DNA of 64,000 nucleotides from assembly GCF_010384365.1 (NCBI RefSeq), contig NZ_CP048397.1, positions 3,038,001 through 3,102,000 on the forward strand. Reading direction: 5' to 3'. The notes beneath the pieces were generated by a model that saw only the letters and a program-made list of their open reading frames with translations, did no database searches and was not told the DNA's origin. The stretch is from Streptomyces sp. S4.7. Its GTDB lineage: Bacteria > Actinomycetota > Actinomycetes > Streptomycetales > Streptomycetaceae. This document shows positions 1 through 7,919 of this stretch, in pieces; position 1 is the first letter of the stretch; the number at the start of each line of letters is the position of its first letter. The position numbers and the translations under genes were made by a program.

Positions 1-924
1 TACCCGATCGCCGTGATGGCCATCGCGGTCGTCGCGTACGCGGCCGGGGCCATGGCCCACGGCAGCGGGTTCCTCGCCGTGTACCTGGCCTCCATGCTGC
101 TGGGGAACTCCAAGCTCCCGCACGCTCCCGCGACCCGCGGCTTCGCGGAGGGGCTGGGCTGGCTCGCGCAGATCGGCATGTTCGTCCTGCTCGGACTGCT
201 GGTGACGCCGCACGAACTGGGCGACGACTTCTGGCCCGCGGTGATAGTGGGTCTGGTGCTGACCGTGGTGGCGCGGCCCTTGTCCGTACTGGTCAGCCTC
301 GCGCCGTTCCGCATCCCGTGGCGGGAGAAGGCGCTGATGTCGTGGGCGGGGCTGCGTGGCGCCGTACCCATCGTCATGGCGACCATCCCGATGGTCTCGG
401 GGATCGAGGGCAGCCACCGGATCTTCAACATCGTCTTCGTGCTGGTCGTCGTGTACACGCTGGTGCAGGGCCCGACGCTGCCCTGGGTCGCCGGGAAGCT
501 GCACCTGGGCGACCCCGCGGGGGCGGCCGACCTCGGTGTCGAGTCGGCGCCGCTGGAGCGGCTGCGCGGCCATCTGCTGTCCGTCGCCATCCCGGACCGG
601 TCGAAGATGCACGGCGTGGAGGTCGGCGAGCTGCGGCTGCCCCCGGGGTCGGCGGTCACGCTGGTCGTACGGGAGGACAAGAGCTTCGTACCGGGGCCGT
701 CCACCGTGCTCCGGCGGGGCGACGAGCTGCTGGTGGTGGCGACGGATCCGGTACGGGACGCGGCCGAGCGCCGTCTGCGGGCGGTCGGGCAGGGCGGCAA
801 GCTGGCCGACTGGCTGGGTACGAACGGGACGGGCGGGGGTGGCGCGGGCGGGCCGGGCAGGAGGCCGGGAGCGCACGGGAAGCCCGGGAGCGGGGTCGGC
901 GGGCTCGGACGAGGGCAGGACTGA
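1..924 (+). CDS. Potassium/proton antiporter, C-terminal part (CPA family with RCK_C domain)
   Basis: The frame is already open at base 1, so the gene starts upstream and only its last ~307 codons are here. The visible protein has about five hydrophobic segments typical of the monovalent cation:proton antiporter fold (for example the run IGMFVLLGLLVTP and the charged loop AGLRGAVPIVMA that is typical of CPA1/CPA2 exchangers). It is followed by a soluble domain of roughly 80 residues (from LERLRGHLL to GGKLADWLG) that reads as a TrkA-C/RCK_C regulatory domain. It should move K+ or Na+ out in exchange for protons at the cell membrane, gated by the cytosolic domain. The last ~40 residues are Gly/Arg-rich low complexity and probably disordered. 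Family assignment is firm; ion specificity is inferred. Confidence 0.85.
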   Translation, partial: YPIAVMAIAVVAYAAGAMAHGSGFLAVYLASMLLGNSKLPHAPATRGFAEGLGWLAQIGMFVLLGLLVTPHELGDDFWPAVIVGLVLTVVARPLSVLVSLAPFRIPWREKALMSWAGLRGAVPIVMATIPMVSGIEGSHRIFNIVFVLVVVYTLVQGPTLPWVAGKLHLGDPAGAADLGVESAPLERLRGHLLSVAIPDRSKMHGVEVGELRLPPGSAVTLVVREDKSFVPGPSTVLRRGDELLVVATDPVRDAAERRLRAVGQGGKLADWLGTNGTGGGGAGGPGRRPGAHGKPGSGVGGLGRGQD

Positions 925-1308
925 CGGCTGGGCCGGTCGGCGGGCCGGTCGGCGGGCCGGTCGGGTGGTGCCGGGTGAGGCCCGGTGGGTTGGCCGGGAA
1001 TGGAAGGCAGGCCTGCCCGGAAGCGGCAATCACAGGTACGGGCCGGGATCCTCCAGGTGTTTCCCAGGTAGGATGAGGCCCGTGCCTGTCACGTCGAGGA
1101 CTGTTTCCGACGTACCGATGTGACGGCACAGACTTGATCGACCTTGATCGACCAACTCTGCCTGACGCAGAGCTGGCGCGACCGTATGGCGGCCGTGGCG
1201 TCCCCTTCAGTGGACCCTGGGTATCTACCGCAGTTCCGCGCAAGAGGACAGCTCTCGGCCGCCCCCGCACGTCCGGGGGCGCCACCAGGCGGCAGAAAGG
1301 CAAGGACC
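925..1308. other. Intergenic stretch with two short tandem repeats, no gene
   Basis: No convincing gene is seen between the antiporter and the MFS pump. Positions 931-966 hold three copies of a 12-bp unit GGCCGGTCGGCG (the third 11/12), directly after the antiporter stop. Positions 1133-1152 hold a perfect tandem pair of the 10-mer CTTGATCGAC, about 155 bp before the next start, which could be an operator. A TAGGAT hexamer at 1069-1074 resembles a -10 box but has no good -35 partner. Confidence 0.5.
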
Positions 1309-2649
1309 GTGGTCAACACGGTCGACACCACCGCCGGCGCTCCCGAGGGGACGGCTCCGCGCCGCCCGGGTTACGGGCAGTTGCTGCGTACACCCGGCGC
1401 CTGGACGTTCCTGCTTCCCGGCTTCGCCGCGCGACAGCCCTTCGCGATGCTGACGATCGGCATCGTCCTACTCGTCCAGCACACCTCCGGTTCGTACGGC
1501 AGCGCGGGCATCGTCGCCGCCGTCACCGGTGTCTCCATGGCGCTCTTCGCGCCGCAGAACGGCAAGCTCGCCGACCGGTTCGGCCAGCGCGCGGTGCTGG
1601 TGCCCGGAGTGCTCCTGCACGCGGCCTCCGTCACCGCCCTGACGGTGCTCGCGCTGGCGGGCGCGCCCCTGTGGGCGCTGTTCGTCGCCGCCGTACCGAC
1701 GGGCGCCTCGGTCCCGCAGGTGGGGCCGATGGTCCGGGCCCGCTGGGCGGCCTTGCTCGGCTCCTCCGAGGAGCGGGCGCGGCTGCTGCCGACGGCCGCC
1801 GCCTTCGAGTCCGTCACGGACGAGTTCACCTTCGTCATCGGGCCGGTCCTGGCGACCGCGCTGTGCACCGGTGTGCACCCGGCGGCCGGGCTGATCGCCG
1901 AGGGGGTGCTGACCCTGGCGGGCGGGCTGCTGTTCGCCGCGCGGAAGGGCACCCAGCCGAGGCCCGCGGGGCGGCGTGCGGGCGGCTCGAAGCGTACGAG
2001 CGGATCCGGTACCTCTACCGAGGCGCGCGCCTCGGCGCTGTCCGTACCCGGCGTACGCGTCCTGGCCGTGGTCTTCCTCGGCATCGGCTCGGTCTTCGGC
2101 GGGATGCAGGTCTCGCTCACGGCCTTCGCCGAGGAGATCGGCAACCCCGGCGCGAACGGCCTTCTGTACGGAGTCTTCGCCGCCGGCAACATGCTCGCCG
2201 GTATCGCGTGCGGTGCCGTCGCCTGGAAGATCGGGCCCCGCCGCCGGCTCATCGCCGGGTACGCGGGCCTGACACTGGCCGCCTCAGGGCTGTGGGCCGT
2301 GCACTCGGTACCCGCGCTCGCCGCACTCGGCCTGCTGGTCGGGCTCTGCATCGCGCCCGCGCTGATCAGCGGCTACACGCTGATCGAGCCGCTGGTCCCC
2401 GCCGGGGCCCGTACGGAGGCCTTCACGTGGCTGACGGGCTCGGTCGCGCTGGGCCAGGCGGGCGCGGTCACGGCCGCCGGGCAACTGGCGGACGCGCACG
2501 GCGCGAGCGCCGGGTTCGTGGTGCCCCTGGTGGGCACCGCGCTGGCCCTTGTCACGCTCGTCGCCCAGCGCTCGCGGCTCACGCCGAAGGCGCCGGGCCG
2601 CGTCGCCGCGCGTGGAATGGGTCACCGCGTGCCGGTGGCAGTGGACTGA
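1309..2649 (+). CDS. MFS transporter (drug-efflux-like)
   Basis: A 446-residue membrane protein with about 12 hydrophobic segments and the major-facilitator loop 2-3 signature in the form NGKLADRFGQRAVL. It has a soluble linker near the middle (KGTQPRPAGRRAG...), as expected between two six-helix halves. It should export a small molecule using proton flux; the substrate cannot be told. The GTG at 1309 is chosen because AAAGG lies 8 bases upstream and the homology begins just after it; the frame stays open upstream to 1144 but that extension is Arg/Pro-rich and unlikely to be translated. It stands alone between a long intergenic region and the CIRCE-controlled gene downstream. Confidence 0.8.
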   Translation: MVNTVDTTAGAPEGTAPRRPGYGQLLRTPGAWTFLLPGFAARQPFAMLTIGIVLLVQHTSGSYGSAGIVAAVTGVSMALFAPQNGKLADRFGQRAVLVPGVLLHAASVTALTVLALAGAPLWALFVAAVPTGASVPQVGPMVRARWAALLGSSEERARLLPTAAAFESVTDEFTFVIGPVLATALCTGVHPAAGLIAEGVLTLAGGLLFAARKGTQPRPAGRRAGGSKRTSGSGTSTEARASALSVPGVRVLAVVFLGIGSVFGGMQVSLTAFAEEIGNPGANGLLYGVFAAGNMLAGIACGAVAWKIGPRRRLIAGYAGLTLAASGLWAVHSVPALAALGLLVGLCIAPALISGYTLIEPLVPAGARTEAFTWLTGSVALGQAGAVTAAGQLADAHGASAGFVVPLVGTALALVTLVAQRSRLTPKAPGRVAARGMGHRVPVAVD

Positions 2650-2679
2650 TCCAGCGGAATGCGTCAGTATGGAGCGTCG

Positions 2680-2706
2680 TTAGCACTCATTGAGTGAGAG
2701 TGCCAG
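2680..2706 (+). promoter_or_regulatory. CIRCE element (HrcA operator)
   Basis: TTAGCACTC, nine bases, then GAGTGCCAG. The consensus CIRCE is TTAGCACTC-N9-GAGTGCTAA, so the left arm matches 9/9 and the right arm 7/9 with exact spacing. Its right end runs into the AGGAGG ribosome site of the next gene, so HrcA bound here would block transcription at the very start. Confidence 0.88.
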
Positions 2707-2715
2707 GAGGAACAA

Positions 2716-3123
2716 GTGCCGACCTATCAGTACCAGTGCACCGAATGTGGCGAGGGCCTTGAGGCGGTGCAGAAATTCACCGACGATTCCCTCACCGTGT
2801 GCCCCGCGTGCGAAGGACGCCTGAAGAAGGTGTTCTCCGCGGTCGGCATCGTCTTCAAGGGCTCCGGTTTCTACCGGAACGACAGCCGCGGCTCGTCGTC
2901 GAGCAGCACGCCGGCCAAGGCGGGCGCGTCGAACGGCTCGGGTGAGTCGAGCGGTTCGAGCGACAAGTCGTCGGGTTCGTCGTCGTCGGACTCCAAGTCC
3001 GCGTCCACGTCCTCGACCGGGTCTTCGTCGTCCTCGTCCGGTTCGGGATCGTCCGGTTCGGGTTCCTCCGGCTCGAAGTCGAGCGCTTCGACCGGCAGCT
3101 CCAGCGGCTCCTCCGCCGCCTGA
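2716..3123 (+). CDS. FmdB-family zinc-ribbon protein with Ser-rich tail, Ruc-like heat-shock chaperone
   Basis: 135 residues. The first ~55 form an FmdB-type zinc ribbon with two CxxC knuckles (CTEC at 9-12, CPAC at 34-37) and the family motif FKGSGFYRND. The remaining ~75 residues are almost entirely Ser/Gly and must be disordered. This layout matches Mycobacterium tuberculosis Rv0991c (Ruc), a redox-regulated chaperone that is induced by heat under HrcA control; the CIRCE site directly upstream fits the same regulation. GTG start at 2716 follows a strong AGGAGG. Ruc holds unfolded proteins after oxidation of the zinc cysteines; whether this protein does the same is inferred from the domain layout and promoter. 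Confidence 0.85.
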   Translation: MPTYQYQCTECGEGLEAVQKFTDDSLTVCPACEGRLKKVFSAVGIVFKGSGFYRNDSRGSSSSSTPAKAGASNGSGESSGSSDKSSGSSSSDSKSASTSSTGSSSSSSGSGSSGSGSSGSKSSASTGSSSGSSAA

Positions 3124-3142
3124 TCGTCCGAATCCTTCTCCG

Positions 3143-3171
3143 GGACCCCGCCGTCCGGTACGGCGGGGTCC
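3143..3171 (+). terminator. Intrinsic terminator hairpin after the Ruc-like gene
   Basis: GGACCCCGCCGT, five bases (CCGGT), ACGGCGGGGTCC: a perfect 12-bp GC-rich stem 20 bp after the stop codon. There is no U-run, which is usual in Streptomyces. Confidence 0.75.
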
Positions 3172-3243
3172 TCGGCGTACCCGCGCTCCCCCGCCCCGCC
3201 CACCCACGCGTGCCCTCCCGCGGGCCCCGCTAGGGTGATCGTC

Positions 3244-4104
3244 ATGGCGACCAAGGCGAACGCAGAGGGCTCGGAGACCGCGGAGATCGGCGTCATCGGC
3301 GGCTCGGGTCTGTACTCATTCCTCGACGACGTGACCGAGGTCACCGTCGACACCCCCTACGGGGCGCCCAGCGACTCGCTGTTCATCGGCGATGTCGAGG
3401 GCAGGCGCGTCGCGTTCCTGCCCCGCCACGGGCGCGCGCACGACATCGCGCCGCACCGCATCAACTACCGCGCCAATCTGTGGGCGCTGCGGTCCGTCGG
3501 CGTACGGCAGGTGCTCGGCCCGTGCGCCGTGGGCGGACTGCGGGAGGAGTTCGGCCCGGGGACGCTGCTCGTGCCGGACCAGTTGGTGGACCGTACGAAG
3601 GCGCGCACCCAGACGTACTACGACGGGGTGCCGCTGCCCGGTGGCGGCGCTTCCAAGGTCGTCCACATCTCGCTGGCCGATCCCTACTGCCCCGAAGGGC
3701 GCCAGGCGGCGCTCGCCGCGGCGCGCGGCCGCGAGTGGGAGCCGGTGGACGGCGGGACGCTGGTCGTTGTCGAGGGACCGCGCTTCTCGACCCGCGCCGA
3801 ATCACGGTGGCACGCGTCGATGGGCTGGTCGGTGGTCGGTATGACGGGTCACCCCGAGGCCGTGCTCGCCCGTGAACTGGGGCTCTGCTACACGTCGTTG
3901 ACGCTCGTGACCGATCTGGACGCCGGGGCCGAGACGGGTGAGGGCGTCTCGCACGAGGAAGTGCTGAAGGTCTTCGCCTCCAATGTCGACCGGCTGCGCA
4001 CGGTGCTGTTCGACACCGTGGGCGGATTGCAGGCGGGCGAGACTCGGGACTGCCTCTGCTCGCACGCGCTGGACGGCATCGACACGGGGCTTGAACTGCC
4101 GTAA
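3244..4104 (+). CDS. mtnP: S-methyl-5'-thioadenosine phosphorylase
   Basis: 286 residues, the usual length for MTA/purine nucleoside phosphorylases of the PNP_UDP family. The N-terminus IGVIGGSGLYSF, the motif LPRHGRAHDIAPHRINYRAN and the active-site segment STRAESRWHASMGWSVVGMTGHPEA are all typical of MTAP. It cleaves MTA, the by-product of spermidine (and of several AdoMet-using reactions), into adenine and 5-methylthioribose-1-phosphate in the cytosol, opening methionine salvage. The ATG at 3244 is preferred over the in-frame GTG at 3235 because AGGG sits 8 bases before it. It has its own terminator upstream and no obvious operon partner downstream. Confidence 0.93.
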   Translation: MATKANAEGSETAEIGVIGGSGLYSFLDDVTEVTVDTPYGAPSDSLFIGDVEGRRVAFLPRHGRAHDIAPHRINYRANLWALRSVGVRQVLGPCAVGGLREEFGPGTLLVPDQLVDRTKARTQTYYDGVPLPGGGASKVVHISLADPYCPEGRQAALAAARGREWEPVDGGTLVVVEGPRFSTRAESRWHASMGWSVVGMTGHPEAVLARELGLCYTSLTLVTDLDAGAETGEGVSHEEVLKVFASNVDRLRTVLFDTVGGLQAGETRDCLCSHALDGIDTGLELP

Positions 4105-4242
4105 ACGCCTGGGACGGACCTCGTTCGGGTGAGCGAGATATTCACATCCGGGTAGTTGTCCACAGGCCTCGGCGGGATTCCGGCGGGACGTGGATCGTGA
4201 GGGGCGGTCAGCGAGAACTCCTCACGCCAGGTGGTGGTTGCC

Positions 4243-4893
4243 ATGTCCCGTTCCCCTTCGCCCTCCCACGCCCCCTCCCGCTCCCTCTCCACCCGTCCCT
4301 CGGACCCGCCGCACTTCCCGCCCGTGCCGGTGCCCGCGTCCGTGGCCGCCGCGCCCGCGCCGTGCGGGGTGCCGGCGTTCGATCCGCTGCGGGTGCGCGG
4401 GGGCGGGCACCGGCTGCGCAGGGCCCTGCTCCGGCGGCGCCGGGCGATGGCGGCGGGGCTGGCGGTGACGGCCGCCGCGTTGGCGGCGTCGGGCGCGGGC
4501 GGCCCGGGTGTCGCGGCCGGGGCCGAGGAGCGCGCCGCGTCCCGCGCGGCGGCGCGTGGGGGTGGTGGTGCGCCGGGCGCGGGCGCTGCCGCCCAACCGG
4601 GCGCGGCCAAGCCCCGGTTGGTGACGGCTCCGGTGCGGATCGCGGATGTGGCGACGGTCCGGCTACTGCGACCGGGCGACCGGGTCGATGTGATCGCCGC
4701 CGCCCACTCCCCCGTGGGCGAGGAGTCGGACGCCCGGGTGATCGCGACGGGCGCGCTGGTGGACTCCGTCCCACGGGCTCTGGAGAGCGCGACCGACGGT
4801 GGGGCGCTGGTCCTGCTGAGCGTCGCGCGTGATGTCGCGGCGGAGTTGGCGGGCGCGAGCACGAACTCCCGGCTGGCGGTGACGCTGTGCTGA
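4243..4893 (+). CDS. SAF-domain protein, CpaB/RcpC-like
   Basis: 216 residues. A Pro/Ser-rich N-terminus leads to a basic stretch (RRALLRRRRA) and a hydrophobic segment (AMAAGLAVTAAALAASG) that acts as an uncleaved signal anchor. The C-terminal ~90 residues contain RPGDRVDVIAA, which resembles the RcpC/CpaB domain of Flp-pilus assembly proteins. In Streptomyces such proteins are often found without other pilus genes and their role is not known; none lie next to this one. The ATG at 4243 follows AGGTGG at 8 bases. Pilus function is family knowledge only. It lies 165 bp before mscL on the same strand. Confidence 0.65.
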   Translation: MSRSPSPSHAPSRSLSTRPSDPPHFPPVPVPASVAAAPAPCGVPAFDPLRVRGGGHRLRRALLRRRRAMAAGLAVTAAALAASGAGGPGVAAGAEERAASRAAARGGGGAPGAGAAAQPGAAKPRLVTAPVRIADVATVRLLRPGDRVDVIAAAHSPVGEESDARVIATGALVDSVPRALESATDGGALVLLSVARDVAAELAGASTNSRLAVTLC

Positions 4894-5058
4894 GCCGCCC
4901 GGCGCCGGCCTCCGCTTTTCGTCGTCGTACTGATGAGCACACTGGTCACACGAAAGCATGGGCGGATTGGACAGCTGGGGCACGAGTTGCCCAAGGTGTC
5001 AGGGCGATCGGCTGTCCCCGTCGCTGTCCCCACGGCAGATACGAAGAAGGGCTCACTG

Positions 5059-5535
5059 GTGAGCAAGGAGAAGGAGAGCGTGCTGGAGGGCTTCAAGGCC
5101 TTCCTGACGCGTGGCAACGTGATCGACCTCGCGGTCGCGGTGGTCATCGGCGCCGCGTTCACCAACGTGGTGAACTCCCTGGTGCAAGGCGTCATCAATC
5201 CGGTCGTCGGCGCGTTCGGCACCAAGAACCTGGACCGCTACACCTCGTGTCTGCGGTCCCCCTGCGAGACGAACGCGGCGGGCGAGGTGGTGTCGGGAAT
5301 CCCGATCATGTGGGGGACGGTGCTGAGCTCGACCCTCAGCTTCCTGATCACCGCCGCCGTCGTGTACTTCCTGATGGTCCTGCCGATGGCCAAGTACCTG
5401 GCCAGGCGCGCCCGGCAGCAGGCCGCCAAGGAGCGGGTGGAGGAAGTGCTGGAGTTGACCGAGCTGGAGGTCCTGAAGGAGATCAGGGACGCCCTGGTGG
5501 CTCATCAGCGGGGGCCGGGGCCGAGCGCGCCCTAG
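5059..5535 (+). CDS. mscL: Large-conductance mechanosensitive channel MscL
   Basis: 158 residues. The start region VLEGFKAFLTRGNVIDLAVAVVIGAAF is the amphipathic S1 helix plus the pore-lining TM1 of MscL. A periplasmic loop follows, with a Cys pair (TSCLRSPCE) seen in actinobacterial forms, then TM2 (LITAAVVYFLMVLPM) and a charged cytoplasmic helix. It opens under membrane tension to release solutes after osmotic downshock. The frame runs upstream to 4933, but GTG 5059 has AAGGG 7 bases before it and coincides with the conserved N-terminus. The tail is 'LVAHQRGPGPSAP', slightly longer than in E. coli. Confidence 0.93.
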   Translation: MSKEKESVLEGFKAFLTRGNVIDLAVAVVIGAAFTNVVNSLVQGVINPVVGAFGTKNLDRYTSCLRSPCETNAAGEVVSGIPIMWGTVLSSTLSFLITAAVVYFLMVLPMAKYLARRARQQAAKERVEEVLELTELEVLKEIRDALVAHQRGPGPSAP

Positions 5536-5557
5536 CGTCGGCCGGGGCTCGGGGCAC

Positions 5558-5800
5558 TCAGATGTGGTGGGGCGGCTTCTCGTCCAGGAAGCGGGCCAGG
5601 TCCGCGGCGCTGTCGCCGCTCGTGCCCTGCCGGTCGCCCCAGCCGGTGTCCGTGTCGTCCGCGGACTGGCGGTCCAGCGGGTCGTCGAAGACGAGTGGCG
5701 GCTTGGGCGGGCCCGGCTTCGGAGGTGACGGCTTCGGCGGGGCCGGCCGGGGCGGCTCCGTGGCGGCGTCACCGGGTCCGGGAGTGCGTGCGGTGCTCAT
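5558..5800 (-). CDS. Small proline-rich hypothetical protein
   Basis: 80 residues, not assigned to a function. The first half is a Pro/Lys repeat (PPRPAPPKPSPPKPGPPKPP), the second an acidic segment with WGDRQ and a C-terminal helix-like piece (SAADLARFLDEKPPHHI). The strand and frame are chosen because this protein has a normal start and stop and a non-random second half, whereas overlapping frames are only Arg-rich shadows. It converges with mscL and is divergent from the aminopeptidase, with about 80 bp between the two starts. Possibly a cytosolic partner protein; nothing more can be said. Confidence 0.65.
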   Translation of the reverse strand: MSTARTPGPGDAATEPPRPAPPKPSPPKPGPPKPPLVFDDPLDRQSADDTDTGWGDRQGTSGDSAADLARFLDEKPPHHI

Positions 5801-5881
5801 GTGTCCAGGGTACGGCGGTGGGCGCGGCGGACGGGGGGATCCGCCGTCGACGGGTCTGACCTCGTGGTACGCATGGGGCTC

Positions 5882-6913
5882 ATGGCAATCAATGACGCAC
5901 TGACGGATGTGGCGGGGATCCGGGTCGGCCACGCGCGGGTGGCCGGGGACCGGGCGCTCAGCGGTACGACGGTCGTCCTCGCGCCCGAGGGCGGGGCGGT
6001 CGCCGCCGTGGACGTACGGGGCGGTGGGCCCGGCACCCGGGAGACCGATGCGCTGGATCCGCGCAATCTGGTCCAGCGGGTGGAGGCCCTCGTGCTGACC
6101 GGGGGCAGCGCGTTCGGGCTCGACTCCGCGGCCGGGGTGATGGCGTGGCTGGAGGAGCACGGGCGGGGTGTGCGGGTCGGGCCGGATCCGTCCCAGGTGG
6201 TGCCGGTCGTCCCGGCCGCCTGCGTCTTCGACCTGGGGCGCGGTGGCGACTGGCGGGCCCGCCCGGACGCCGCCACCGGCCGCGCGGCGGTGGAGGCGGC
6301 GGCCCGTACGGAATCGGGGGCGCCGGTCGCCGAGGGGGCGTTCGGGGCCGGGACCGGGGCCGTGGTGGGGCAGCTGAAGGGCGGGGTCGGTACGGCGAGC
6401 GCGCGGCTGCCGTCCGGGACCACCGTCGCGGCGCTGGTCGTCGCCAACGCGGCGGGCTCCGCGGTCGATCCGCTGACGGGCGTACTGTACGGGCGGTACT
6501 TCCTGGGCCGTCCCGGCTTTCCGCCGGCCGCTGTGCACGAGGCGGCCCTCGCGCGTCTTGCCGGGATCCGCGAGCGCGACGGGCGGCCTCCGCTGAACAC
6601 CACGCTCGCCGTCGTGGCGACCGACGCCGACCTCTCCAAGGCCCAGGCGCAGAAGCTCGCGGGGACGGCGCACGACGGCATCGCGCGCGCCGTCCGTCCT
6701 GTACATCTGCTCAACGACGGCGACACCGTCTTCACGCTCGCCACGGGGGAACGCCCGCTCGAAGCCGGGGATCCGCTGGCGCTCAACGAGCTGCTCGCGG
6801 CTGGCGCCGACGCCGTGACCAGGGCGATCGTGCGGGCGATGGTGGCGGCGGAGGGGGTCGACGGACCGGGCGGCACGTTCCCCGCGTACCGCGACCTGTA
6901 CGGCACGGACTGA
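5882..6913 (+). CDS. P1-family peptidase (L-aminopeptidase/D-esterase, DmpA-like)
   Basis: 343 residues. It starts with DALTDVAGIRVGHARV, the standard N-terminus of family S58/P1 hydrolases, and carries LTGGSAFGLDSAAGV and the self-cleavage site region LNTTLAVVATDADLS, where peptide-bond cleavage before the Thr (residue ~242) frees the N-terminal nucleophile. The later segment HDGIARAVRP also belongs to the family. The enzyme removes N-terminal residues from peptides, amides or esters in the cytosol. Start: ATG 5882 fits homologue N-termini, although ATG 5873 in the same frame (three codons earlier) is equally possible; neither has a strong ribosome site. It runs divergently from the small proline-rich gene. 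Confidence 0.85.
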   Translation: MAINDALTDVAGIRVGHARVAGDRALSGTTVVLAPEGGAVAAVDVRGGGPGTRETDALDPRNLVQRVEALVLTGGSAFGLDSAAGVMAWLEEHGRGVRVGPDPSQVVPVVPAACVFDLGRGGDWRARPDAATGRAAVEAAARTESGAPVAEGAFGAGTGAVVGQLKGGVGTASARLPSGTTVAALVVANAAGSAVDPLTGVLYGRYFLGRPGFPPAAVHEAALARLAGIRERDGRPPLNTTLAVVATDADLSKAQAQKLAGTAHDGIARAVRPVHLLNDGDTVFTLATGERPLEAGDPLALNELLAAGADAVTRAIVRAMVAAEGVDGPGGTFPAYRDLYGTD

Positions 6914-7059
6914 CCCGCGGCGCAAGGGAGTTGAGGGGGGCGCGAGGGAACTTCTCGCGCGCCCCCAATCGTTTTACCGAACTTGGGACGCAATGTCAGT
7001 CCCAGGGGCTACGTTATGCAATCACCAAGTGACATGTGGCGACGGCCTGGAGACCCACC

Positions 7060-7905
7060 TTGAACGATCCGTATGAGACAAGCGAGACGCATCTTGAGCG
7101 TCTTCTGGGTCGGGCACTCAACTCCTTCGATCTGCCCGACGCCGTGATCGAGCGGCTCGACTCCGCTCTGGCACACGCCAGTTCAATGCGGTCCTCGCAC
7201 CACAGTGCGGGACTGCATCGCGAGACCTACCGGCATACCTACCTGCTTGCCGACAGCACCGCCCTCACCCTCTGGGAGCTGGTCCACAACACCGGGCGCG
7301 ACGGCGCCGAACAGCACGAGCTCTACACCGACGAGCACGAGGTGCGCCTCGCCGCCTCCCGGTTACGCCGCCCCGGCGGCGCGGTCGGTACGGGCAAGGC
7401 CGCCGTTCCCTCCACCGACCCCCTCGATTCCACCGCCGATTCCGATTCGCTCTTCGAGTCCCGTTTCGAGCCCGGTCTCGGCGGAAGTCTCGATCCCAGC
7501 TTCGAGTCCGACCTCGCGGCCGATCTCGAACTGCTCAGCGGACTGCTGACAGCGCCGCTGACACCACTGCCCCGGGTGTACCACCCGGACAACTCCGCCG
7601 ACCACGCACGCCGGGTGCTGCGCCGCGCGGAGAACACGGACCGGCCGGGCGAGGAGATCGCGGGACCGCTGCGGGCCGCCTTCGCCCACCAGATCACCCA
7701 GGTCTTCGGCCGGCACGGTCATGTCGAGGGCAAGGACGCCGGATTCACGCTGTACGAGCACGCGTTCCTGCTGCTCGACGGCACGGAGACCAGCCTGTGG
7801 GAGGTCGAGCACACGGCGACGCCGGACGGCCGTCACATGTGTGAGGTGTACGCCGCGCAGAGCGCCGCGCGCGAAGCCATGGAGCTCCGCGCGCGGGTCA
7901 GATGA
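7060..7905 (+). CDS. DUF6227-family protein with a TTA codon
   Basis: 281 residues of unknown function, belonging to a family conserved in Streptomyces (DUF6227, from memory). Two copies of a similar domain can be seen: residues ~15-110 (ERLLGRALNSFDLPD ... LLADSTALTLWELVHN) and ~175-275 (RRVLRRAENTDRP ... LLDGTETSLWEVEHT). Both end in a Leu/Trp-Glu-beta pattern, so it is an internal duplication. TTG at 7060 is used as start because GGAG lies 7 bases before it; the GTG at 7036 has no ribosome site. Codon 102 (7363-7365) is TTA, which in Streptomyces makes translation depend on the bldA tRNA. It converges with fruA. Confidence 0.8.
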   Translation: MNDPYETSETHLERLLGRALNSFDLPDAVIERLDSALAHASSMRSSHHSAGLHRETYRHTYLLADSTALTLWELVHNTGRDGAEQHELYTDEHEVRLAASRLRRPGGAVGTGKAAVPSTDPLDSTADSDSLFESRFEPGLGGSLDPSFESDLAADLELLSGLLTAPLTPLPRVYHPDNSADHARRVLRRAENTDRPGEEIAGPLRAAFAHQITQVFGRHGHVEGKDAGFTLYEHAFLLLDGTETSLWEVEHTATPDGRHMCEVYAAQSAAREAMELRARVR

Positions 7906-7919
7906 GCGGTTGAGGCGGC

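Noticed and set aside
1069-1074. TAGGAT as a promoter for the first MFS gene
   Set aside because: No -35 partner at 16-19 bp, and it is about 235 bp from the start.
1134-2693. Long open frames parallel or opposite to real genes (for example 519 codons over the first MFS gene)
   Set aside because: They are Arg/Ala/Gly-rich with no fold or family match, typical of off-frame reading in high-GC DNA.
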